Shown here: piece by piece, positions 49,465 through 57,963 of the stretch
Layout: every line of letters starts with the position of its first letter
How positions within the stretch are numbered: the stretch's first letter is position 1
Assembly: GCA_036380835.1 (NCBI GenBank)
Contig: DASVDZ010000036.1
Location: forward strand, 5,675 to 69,674
Length of the DNA: 64,000 nucleotides
Source of the DNA: DASQJL01 sp036380835
GTDB taxonomy: Bacteria > Eisenbacteria > RBG-16-71-46 > SZUA-252
Direction of reading: 5' to 3'
The notes under the pieces: model-generated
The model's database searches: none
What the model was told of the DNA's origin: nothing
What the model saw: only the letters and a program-made list of their open reading frames with translations
Position numbers and translations under genes: made by a program

Positions 49465-49480
49465 CGGCATACGCCTTGCA
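49465..49480 (+). promoter_or_regulatory. Sigma-54 promoter for flhG-fliA operon
   Basis: CGGCATA-CGCC-TTGCA has the invariant GG and GC ten bases apart and a full TTGCA -12 box. Expected start is near 49491, about 70 bases before flhG. The remaining part of the 200-base gap to flhG shows no coding frame with a ribosome site. Confidence 0.72.
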
Positions 49481-49561
49481 AAACCGAAGAAGCGAGGCGG
49501 CCGCGGCACGCCGCCCCGAGACGCGACAAGGACGACCAGACCGATTCCCGAGGAACGTGCG

Positions 49562-50494
49562 ATGAGCGAGATCGAGAACAAGGCCGAGGCGACCCCCCGA
49601 GCGAAGAAGCGCCGCGCGCCGCGCAAGCCGCGCGGGCAGGCGACCCGCCCGGCCGCGATCGCGCCCCCCGGTTCCCGGCCCCGGCGCCGGATCGTGGCCG
49701 TGACCAGCGGGAAGGGGGGCGTCGGCAAGACCAACATCGTGACCAACCTCGCGATCGCGCTCTCGCGCCAGGGGATCCGCGTGCTGGTGGTGGACGGCGA
49801 TTTCGGGCTCGCGAACGTCGACCTCCTGCTCGGCATCGCGCCCCAGTTCGACCTCCAGGACGTGATCCTCGGGAACCGCAAGGTCTCCGACATCGTCCTC
49901 GACGGCCCCGACGGGATCCGCATCCTCCCGGCCTCGAGCGGCGTGGAGGAGCTGGCGAATCTCGACGAGTACCGGACCGAGGTGCTGATCCGGTCCCTCG
50001 CGGAGCTGGAGGGCGAGGTGGACATCATCCTCATCGACTGCCCCTCCGGCATCGGGCGGAACGCGGTCGCGCTCGCGCAGGTGGCCGATCCGATCCTGGT
50101 CGTGACGACCCCCGAGCCGACCGCCTTCTCCGACGCCTACGCCATGATCAAGGTGCTCTGCCGGCGCAGCATCAAGTGCGTCCCGGCGCTCGTCGTGAAC
50201 GAGGCCGACTCCGAGGAGGAGGCGGCCGCCGTCGCGAAGCGCGTGCGCGCCGTGGCGAAGCGCTTCCTGAACCTCGACGTGGAATATTGGGGCGCGATCC
50301 TGGCCGACGAATCGGTGCCCAAGTCGGTCCTGCGCCAGGAACCGTTCCTCTCGACCTATCCCTACTCGCCGGCGGCGAGCTGCGTCTATCAGCTCGCGCG
50401 GCGGGTGCTGGGCATGGCCCCCAAGGAGCCGGCTCCCTCGGCGCCCGGACCGTTCACCGTGGTCCCGCGCGACGAAGTGCCGGAGGAGGTCTGA
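49562..50494 (+). CDS. flhG: FlhG/MinD-like ATPase controlling flagellar number
   Basis: A 310-residue MinD/ParA-type ATPase. After a basic, Ala/Pro-rich head (~45 residues) comes the deviant Walker A SGKGGVGKTN, then VVDGDFGLANVDLLLGI, VDIILIDCPSGIG and VVTTPEPTAFSDAYAMIK, characteristic of FlhG (YlxH). The protein partners the GTPase FlhF to set flagellar site and count. GAGGAA precedes the ATG. No flhF gene is adjacent, which is unusual. It is followed after one base by a small membrane protein gene and then fliA; a sigma-54 promoter lies upstream. Confidence 0.9.
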   Translation: MSEIENKAEATPRAKKRRAPRKPRGQATRPAAIAPPGSRPRRRIVAVTSGKGGVGKTNIVTNLAIALSRQGIRVLVVDGDFGLANVDLLLGIAPQFDLQDVILGNRKVSDIVLDGPDGIRILPASSGVEELANLDEYRTEVLIRSLAELEGEVDIILIDCPSGIGRNAVALAQVADPILVVTTPEPTAFSDAYAMIKVLCRRSIKCVPALVVNEADSEEEAAAVAKRVRAVAKRFLNLDVEYWGAILADESVPKSVLRQEPFLSTYPYSPAASCVYQLARRVLGMAPKEPAPSAPGPFTVVPRDEVPEEV

Positions 50495-50495
50495 C

Positions 50496-50744
50496 GTGGG
50501 GACGCTCGTGACGCGCCTCACGCTCCTGGCCGCGGGCATCGCCGCGGCGCTCGCCGGGGCGATCACCGTGGTGGCGCAAGCCGCCTGGCCGCTCGTCCTC
50601 CTCCGATCGCTGACGGCGTTCGGCATCGTGGCGGCGGTGGGCTTCGGTTTCCGCCTCGTTCTGACCCGTACCGCACTCCGCCGCTATTACGAGGAGTCCC
50701 GCCGGCTCAAGGGCGCGACCCGGCGCGCGAGCGGCAACCGCTAG
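50496..50744 (+). CDS. Small membrane protein between flhG and fliA
   Basis: An 82-residue protein starting at GTG, with GGAGGAGG just upstream inside the end of flhG. Two hydrophobic helices (LTLLAAGIAAALAGAITVVAQAA and LRSLTAFGIVAAVGFGFRLVLT) are followed by a basic cytoplasmic tail. I do not recognise a family. Similar tiny two-helix proteins occur near flagellar genes in other lineages, but I cannot claim homology. Tight spacing on both sides shows it belongs to the flhG-fliA operon. Confidence 0.72.
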   Translation: MGTLVTRLTLLAAGIAAALAGAITVVAQAAWPLVLLRSLTAFGIVAAVGFGFRLVLTRTALRRYYEESRRLKGATRRASGNR

Positions 50745-50759
50745 CGCGGGAGAGAGACC

Positions 50760-51533
50760 ATGAGCTTTCCGTCGGTGCTTCAATCGCTCGCGAACCGGAC
50801 GCCGCGCTCCAAGAACCGGAAGGAGCGGCAGAAGGAGGCCGCGCTCAGCAAGTACGCGCCGCTCGTCAAGTACGTGGTCGACCGCCTCGCCCTGCATCTG
50901 CCGAAGTCGGTGGAGCGCGACGACCTGACGTCCGCGGCGATCATCGGGCTGTTCGACGCGCTCGAGAAGTACGACGCCGGCAAGGGGACCAAGTTCGAGA
51001 CGTACGCGATCTGGCGCATCCGCGGCGCCATCCTGGACGAGCTCCGCTCGCTCGATTGGGCGTCGCGCTCGATCCGCCGGAAGGCGCGCTCGGTGGAGGA
51101 GGCCGCGCGCGAGCTGGGGCAGAGGCTGGGACGGGCGGCGACCGAGGAGGAGGTGGCCGACGCGCTCAACCTGAGCCCCGTCGAGCTCTCGCGTCTCCTC
51201 GACGAGGTGCACGGCACCGCGCTCCTCTCCCTGTCGAAGGCGGTGTCGGGCGAAGACGAGCAGGACTACATCCAGCTCGAGGACATCGTGGACGACCCCT
51301 CGCAGACGGGCGCCCTCGAGGTGCTCGAGACGGAGGAGGCGCGCGAGGTGCTCCTCGAGACGATCGACCACCTCCCCGAGCAACAGCGGCTCGTGGTCGC
51401 CCTCTACTACTACGAAGAGATGACCTTGAAGGAGATCGGCGAGGCGCTCCACATCTCCGAGTCCCGGGTCTCGCAGATCCACACGCGCGCCGTCAAGACG
51501 CTCAAGGCACGGCTCGCCCGGGTCCTCGGATGA
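50760..51533 (+). CDS. fliA: Flagellar sigma factor FliA (sigma-28)
   Basis: A 257-residue sigma factor of the FliA/WhiG group. Region 2 shows YAPLVKYVVDRLALHLPKSVERDDLTSAAIIGLFDALEKYD and TYAIWRIRGAILDELRSLDWASRSIRRKA, a family signature. Region 3 has LGRAATEEEVADALNLSP, and region 4 ends with MTLKEIGEALHISESRVSQIHTRAVKTLKARL. It directs RNA polymerase to late flagellar and chemotaxis genes. No anti-sigma FlgM gene is visible here. Its stop overlaps the HDOD gene (ATGA), tying motility sigma expression to that regulator. Confidence 0.95.
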   Translation: MSFPSVLQSLANRTPRSKNRKERQKEAALSKYAPLVKYVVDRLALHLPKSVERDDLTSAAIIGLFDALEKYDAGKGTKFETYAIWRIRGAILDELRSLDWASRSIRRKARSVEEAARELGQRLGRAATEEEVADALNLSPVELSRLLDEVHGTALLSLSKAVSGEDEQDYIQLEDIVDDPSQTGALEVLETEEAREVLLETIDHLPEQQRLVVALYYYEEMTLKEIGEALHISESRVSQIHTRAVKTLKARLARVLG

Positions 51534-52456
51534 ACCCGGTCAGCCCCACCCGTCCCAAGCGGCCCGCCCGCGGCGCCGCCGCCGGCCGGCGCTCGCTCCG
51601 CCGCGTGGCCGAGGAGACCGTGGCGCTGCCGACGTTCCCCGTCGTCGCGTCCCGGTTGATCGAGGAGGTCGCGCGCCCCGACGCCACGGCCGAGGAGATC
51701 GGCCGGATCCTGGCGAACGATCCGGCGCTGACCGCGCGCACGCTCAAGCTCGCGAATTCCGATTTCTACGGGTTCCCGCGCAAGGTCGGATCGGTCGACC
51801 TCGCGGTGCTGGTCCTGGGGCCGAGCACGATCCGCGACCTGGTCCTCACCTCGTCGGTGGTCCAGGCGATGGGTCAGGCGGGCTCGGCGCTGGAAGGGCT
51901 CTGGAGCCATTCGATGGCGTGCGGCATCGCCGCGCGCGCGCTCGCCGAGCGCTGCCGTTACCGCCTCACGGGCGACGCGTACGCGGCGGGGTTGCTCCAC
52001 GACATCGGCAAGGTGGTGCTCCGCCAGAACGATCCCGAACGATTCGACGCGGTCCTGGCCCTCTGCCGCGCGCAGCGCCTCCCCGTGGAGGAGGCCGAGC
52101 GCGGGCTCTTCGGCTCGGATCACGCGGAGGTGGGCGGATGGCTCGCCGAGCGGTGGGCGCTGCCCGCCGAGATCGTCGAGGCCATCGCCTGCCATCACCG
52201 GCCGGACGCCGCGACGCGCAATCCCGCGCTCGCGTCGCTCGTCCACATTGCCAACTCCCTCGCGGGGCGCGCCGGTTACTCGTGGGCGCCGGGCCTCGAC
52301 GCGACGGCGCTCGACGCGTCCGCGTGGGACGCGGTGGAGCCGGCCCGCGGGGCGCAGGAGGCGTCCCTCGCGGATCTGGTCTCGGACTTAGTCCGCGAAA
52401 CCGAGCGGGAGAAAGCGCTCTTCGCCGAATTCCGCGGACCCAAGCAGGAGGCTTGA
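51530..52456 (+). CDS. HDOD-domain signalling protein
   Basis: A 308-residue protein with a basic head and an HDOD domain, a catalytically dead relative of HD phosphohydrolases. Marks are LPTFPVVASRLIEEVARPDATAEEIGRILANDPALTARTLKLANSDFYG, LGPSTIRDLVLTSSVV, WSHSMACGIAARALA, AYAAGLLHDIGKVVL and IACHHRP. This copy keeps the HD of LLHDIGK and the histidines, so some HD-type metal binding is possible. HDOD proteins often act in c-di-GMP, motility and chemotaxis circuits. It is coupled to fliA by a four-base overlap and followed one base later by another small gene. Confidence 0.9.
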   Translation: MNPVSPTRPKRPARGAAAGRRSLRRVAEETVALPTFPVVASRLIEEVARPDATAEEIGRILANDPALTARTLKLANSDFYGFPRKVGSVDLAVLVLGPSTIRDLVLTSSVVQAMGQAGSALEGLWSHSMACGIAARALAERCRYRLTGDAYAAGLLHDIGKVVLRQNDPERFDAVLALCRAQRLPVEEAERGLFGSDHAEVGGWLAERWALPAEIVEAIACHHRPDAATRNPALASLVHIANSLAGRAGYSWAPGLDATALDASAWDAVEPARGAQEASLADLVSDLVRETEREKALFAEFRGPKQEA

Positions 52457-52457
52457 A

Positions 52458-52826
52458 ATGGGAGTCGCCGCCGCAAAGCAGGTCGTCAACCGCGCCGTGG
52501 AAATCCGCGTGCGTTTCGAGCCGGGGCTCGGCTCCGCGCTCTACGCGTCGCTTCGAAGCGGAGAAGTCTCCCCGTTGACCGTCGCGCGCCTTCTCGGCCG
52601 CGGCCGGGCGCTCTTGCACTATCACGGGTTCACCCTCATGGCCCACGGCACGCCCGAGTGGAAGCGGGGCGAGACGTTCCCGGTCACCGTCAAGGAGTTG
52701 GGGCCCCCGCTCGTCCTCGCGCCGGTCGGCGCGCCGAACGGATCGGGCGCGGGGCGCGTCATCCAGGTCGACTCGGCCGTCGTGCCGGGCACCGTCCGCG
52801 AATCGGGCTCGGAAGCCCGCCCCTGA
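52458..52826 (+). CDS. Small protein of unknown function, motility operon
   Basis: A 122-residue protein with AGGAGG upstream overlapping the HDOD stop. The core VEIRVRFEPGLGSALYA, LLHYHGFTLMAHGTPEWKRGETFPVTVKELGPPLVLAP looks like a small beta-barrel. The motif 'G..L.A...p.w..Ge...v.V..lgPplvL' recalls segments of FliK-like hook-length proteins and PilZ-like folds; neither match is strong. The tail is Gly/Ser-rich and probably flexible. Position within the fliA-HDOD-GAF operon suggests a motility or signalling role, not more. Confidence 0.6.
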   Translation: MGVAAAKQVVNRAVEIRVRFEPGLGSALYASLRSGEVSPLTVARLLGRGRALLHYHGFTLMAHGTPEWKRGETFPVTVKELGPPLVLAPVGAPNGSGAGRVIQVDSAVVPGTVRESGSEARP

Positions 52827-52848
52827 GCACGTCAAGGAGGATCGAGCC

Positions 52849-54093
52849 ATGAAGCAAAGGAACGGCGCCGGGTCGAAGCGGCTGGTGGAAGCGACCGAGC
52901 GGTTCATCCGCTCCGAGCAGAAGCTCCTCGAGGTGTTGGGGAGCCGCCGCATCTTGAAGAAGGCGGAGTGCGAGCACTTCACGAAGGACCTGGCGCTCTC
53001 GGCGGCCAAGAAGCGCTCGTCCGACGTCTTCGGGAGCGCGATCTCGATCAACCGGAAGCTGATGTCGGTCCTGGACAAGGGGAAGAGCGCCGCCGCGGCG
53101 CGGAGCGTGTCCGACGCCGACGTGCTCACCGAGCTGTCCGAGATCGTGCAGAAGGCGGGCGACCCGTCCGCGATCTTCGCGGCGGCCCTCGAGGCGGTCC
53201 GGCGGGCGATCGCGTTCGAGAACGCCACCCTTTTCGTGTTCAACCGCGAGACCGCGTCGCTCGAGGAGGCGGCCACGGTTGGCGGCCTGGTCGACCTGAT
53301 CGGCCACGTCCGGTTCGACCGGGGGTGCGGCTTCTCCTCTTGGGTCGCGCAGTCGCGAAAGCCGGTCCTTCTGAACGACCTCCATCGCGAGGGAGGCTCG
53401 GAGGCGCCCTCGGTCCGGTCGTTTCTCTCGGTTCCGATCGTGGTGCAGGGAGACGTGGCCGCGGTCGTCAACATGAGCCACTCGCGTCCCGGCGCCTTCG
53501 ACGAGGAGAGCGCGAAGCGCCTCTCCCTGATGATGCTGCCGCTCTCGGCGGTGGTGACGCGCCTCCTGCTCCTGCGCGAGTCCGAGCGGCTCGGCACGAC
53601 CGACGAGGCGACGACGCTCTTCAACAAGCGCGCGTTCGACCGGTCGCTCGAGAGCGAGCTGGGCAAGGCCAAGCGTTACGGGCACAAGCTGTCGGTGGTG
53701 GTGCTCGACCTGAACCACGCAGGAGTCCGGGAGCGGTCGGTCGCGGGCGTGAACGCCCAGGTCCTCTCGGACATGGGCCGGGCCCTGAAGCGGGCGGCCC
53801 GGGAGACCGACTGCGTGGCGCGATACGGGGCGGGCGAGTTCCGGATCCTCCTGCCGCACACGGGCACGGCCGAGGCGCAGATCGCCGCGGAGCGGCTGCG
53901 CGGCCTCGTCGAGAAGCACGCGACGACGCGCCGGAAGAAGATCACCGTCGCCATCGGAATCGCCACGTTCCCGGCGGACGCGAGCGATCCCAACACCTTG
54001 AACACGCGGGCCGAGCGCGCGCTGCTCCAGGCGAAGCAGGGCACCGTGCCCGCCGGCGCCGTGGCGCCGTTCGACGAAGCGGCCATCCACTAG
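52849..54093 (+). CDS. GAF protein with degenerate GGDEF domain
   Basis: A 414-residue protein with AAGGAGG eight bases before the ATG. A helical head (1-95) is followed by a GAF domain (~110-240: ENATLFVFNRETASLEEAATVGG, FDRGCGFSSWVAQSRKPVLLND, RSFLSVPIVVQGDVAAVVNMSH) and a GGDEF domain (~255-400) starting EATTLFNKRAFDRSL. The signature is GAGEF at 327-331, not GGDEF, and the metal-binding region reads VLDLNHAGVRER instead of the usual DxDxFKxxND. Diguanylate cyclase activity is therefore unlikely; a binding or scaffold role is more probable. It precedes a REC-GAF-kinase gene by 18 bases. Confidence 0.9.
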   Translation: MKQRNGAGSKRLVEATERFIRSEQKLLEVLGSRRILKKAECEHFTKDLALSAAKKRSSDVFGSAISINRKLMSVLDKGKSAAAARSVSDADVLTELSEIVQKAGDPSAIFAAALEAVRRAIAFENATLFVFNRETASLEEAATVGGLVDLIGHVRFDRGCGFSSWVAQSRKPVLLNDLHREGGSEAPSVRSFLSVPIVVQGDVAAVVNMSHSRPGAFDEESAKRLSLMMLPLSAVVTRLLLLRESERLGTTDEATTLFNKRAFDRSLESELGKAKRYGHKLSVVVLDLNHAGVRERSVAGVNAQVLSDMGRALKRAARETDCVARYGAGEFRILLPHTGTAEAQIAAERLRGLVEKHATTRRKKITVAIGIATFPADASDPNTLNTRAERALLQAKQGTVPAGAVAPFDEAAIH

Positions 54094-54111
54094 ACGGAGT
54101 CGGCGACGCGA

Positions 54112-55845
<1,734 letters not shown>

Positions 55846-55858
55846 TACACTGGGCGGC

Positions 55859-56809
55859 GTGAGAACCGCCCCCGTCCCGATCCGGCCCCTCGCCGCGCGC
55901 TCCGTCGTCCTGGCGGCGCTCCTCGTCGCGGCCCCGGCCGTCCCCGCCCGCGCCCAGCAGATCCCGGACACCACCTTCGCCGACACGGTCCGGGTCGCCC
56001 ATCCCGCCTTCGCGTCGGAACACCCGCGCGTGCTGATCGACGAGGGGCACCACAACGTCCATACCATGACGACGGGGTACGCGCCCTTCGCCGCGCTCCT
56101 TCGCGCCGACGGATACGATCCGGAGCCGCTTCGGGGCAAGATCACGCCGGAAGCGCTCGCGGGCGCCCGCCTCCTCGTCGTCGTGAACGCGCTGGGCGCG
56201 GCCGACCCCTCCTCGCCCCAGGCCCCGAACCCGGCGTTCGACGAGGCCGAGGGCGCCGCCGCGGCCGCCTGGGTGAAGGGGGGCGGCTCCCTCCTCCTGA
56301 TCGCCGACCACTACCCGTGCGGGAGCGCCGCGGAACCGCTCGCCCGGGCGTTCGACGTGACCCTGACCGGCGGGATCGTGGGCGACACGCTCCACTACGA
56401 CCGTGGCGGCGACCCGACTTGCGTGGAATACACGCCCGTCGCCGGTCTCGCCACGTCCCACCCGATCATCCGCGGACGCGATCCGTCGGAGCGCGTGGAG
56501 CGCGTGGTCACGTTCACGGGGGAGTCGCTCCAGGGGCCGCGGGAGAGCACGTCGCTCCTTCTCCTGGGAGCCGACGCGCTCGATCTCTGGCCGCCCGACT
56601 TCCAGCGCACCACCCCGGCGGGCGGCAAGGCGCAGGCGGTCGCGCTCACCCCGGGGAAGGGGCGCGTGGTCGTGCTCGGGGAGGCCGCCATGATGACGGC
56701 ACAGCTCGCCGGGCCGGACCGCGTGCCGGTCGGACTCAACCGCCACGACAACGACGACCGGAAGTTTGCGCTCAACGTGGTGCACTGGCTGACCGGGGTC
56801 CTGCCGTGA
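55859..56809 (+). CDS. Secreted GATase-like (DUF4350-type) protein
   Basis: A 316-residue protein starting at GTG 14 bases after the kinase stop, with signal peptide (SVVLAALLVAAPAVPARA). The mature part resembles the exported GATase1-like fold: VLIDEGHHNVHTMTTGYAPFAALLRADGYD, ARLLVVVNALGA, AAAWVKGGGSLLLIADHYPCG and GKGRVVVLGEAAMMTAQL. No class I cysteine nucleophile elbow is visible, so hydrolase activity is doubtful. Such proteins are thought to bind sugars or envelope components, but this is not settled. wecB follows 31 bases later. The ribosome site is weak. Confidence 0.72.
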   Translation: MRTAPVPIRPLAARSVVLAALLVAAPAVPARAQQIPDTTFADTVRVAHPAFASEHPRVLIDEGHHNVHTMTTGYAPFAALLRADGYDPEPLRGKITPEALAGARLLVVVNALGAADPSSPQAPNPAFDEAEGAAAAAWVKGGGSLLLIADHYPCGSAAEPLARAFDVTLTGGIVGDTLHYDRGGDPTCVEYTPVAGLATSHPIIRGRDPSERVERVVTFTGESLQGPRESTSLLLLGADALDLWPPDFQRTTPAGGKAQAVALTPGKGRVVVLGEAAMMTAQLAGPDRVPVGLNRHDNDDRKFALNVVHWLTGVLP

Positions 56810-56840
56810 CCCCGCGCCGGCTCGCGGCGCGGAATCGTCC

Positions 56841-57962
56841 GTGACCTCGGTCCGGACCGTGCTCAGCGTCTTCGGGACGCGGCCCGAGGCGATCAAGATG
56901 GCCCCGGTGATCCAGGCGCTCGCCAGGGAACCCGGGATCCGTTCCCTCGTCTGCGTGACCGCCCAGCACCGGGAGATGCTGGATCAGGTCCTCGCCCTCT
57001 TCTCGATCCGCCCCGACCACGACCTCGACCTGATGCGCGAGGGGCAGACCCTGACCGAGATCACGACCGGCGCCTTGACCCGGCTCGATCCCTACTTCGC
57101 GGAGGTCGAGCCCGCCCTCCTCCTCGTCCAGGGGGACACCACGACCACCATGGCCGCCTCGCTCGCGGCGTTCTACCGGCGGGTCCCCGTCGCCCACGTC
57201 GAGGCGGGGCTTCGGACCCACGACAATTCATATCCCTACCCCGAGGAGGTCAACCGGCGGATCACCACGGTGATCGCCGCGCACCATTTCGCCCCGACGG
57301 AGGGGGCGCGCAACAACCTCCTCCGCGAGGGGGTTCCCGACGCGCGGATCACCGTGACCGGGAACACGGTGATCGACGCGCTCCTCTCGGTGGTGAAGTC
57401 GCAGCCCTCGCGAATCCCGCCGCTTCCGCTCCGCGGGACGCGCATCGTGCTCGTCACGGCCCATCGCCGCGAGAACTTCGGGCAGCCGATGCGGGAGATC
57501 GTCGAGGCGCTCCGGGACCTGGCCGCGCGCTATCCCGACGTCGACCTCGTCTATCCGGTCCACCGGAACCCGAACGTGGACGGCCCGGTCCGCGCGGCGC
57601 TCGGGGACGTTCCGGGGATCCATCTGATCCACCCGCTGGAATACAAGGCGTTCGCCGACCTCATGGCGGCGTCCACCCTGATCCTGACCGATTCGGGGGG
57701 CGTCCAGGAAGAGGCCCCGTCGCTGGGGAAGCCGGTGCTGGTCTTGAGGGACGAGACCGAGCGGCCCGAGGCGGTCGCGGCGGGCGTCGTCCGCCTCGTG
57801 GGGCCGCACCGGGCGGCGATCGTGGAGGCGGCGTCGGAGCTTCTCGACGATCCGCGCCGCTACGCCGCCATGGCGAACGCCGTGAACCCCTACGGCGACG
57901 GCAGGGCCGCGGGGCGGATCGCGGCGGTGGTCAAACGGATGCTCGCCGCGACGGGTTCGTGA
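56841..57962 (+). CDS. wecB: UDP-N-acetylglucosamine 2-epimerase (non-hydrolysing)
   Basis: A 373-residue GT-B-fold enzyme interconverting UDP-GlcNAc and UDP-ManNAc, supplying ManNAc units for surface glycans. It starts at GTG. Signatures are VLSVFGTRPEAIKMAPVIQAL, VTAQHREMLDQVL, LVQGDTTTTMAASLAAFY, VAHVEAGLRTHDN, PYPEEVNRRI, VTAHRRENFG and LTDSGGVQEEAPSLGKPVLVLRDETERPEA; catalytic Asp, Glu and His lie in these. No other glycan genes are close. It ends one base before the convergent outer-membrane protein gene. Confidence 0.95.
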   Translation: MTSVRTVLSVFGTRPEAIKMAPVIQALAREPGIRSLVCVTAQHREMLDQVLALFSIRPDHDLDLMREGQTLTEITTGALTRLDPYFAEVEPALLLVQGDTTTTMAASLAAFYRRVPVAHVEAGLRTHDNSYPYPEEVNRRITTVIAAHHFAPTEGARNNLLREGVPDARITVTGNTVIDALLSVVKSQPSRIPPLPLRGTRIVLVTAHRRENFGQPMREIVEALRDLAARYPDVDLVYPVHRNPNVDGPVRAALGDVPGIHLIHPLEYKAFADLMAASTLILTDSGGVQEEAPSLGKPVLVLRDETERPEAVAAGVVRLVGPHRAAIVEAASELLDDPRRYAAMANAVNPYGDGRAAGRIAAVVKRMLAATGS

Positions 57963-57963
57963 G

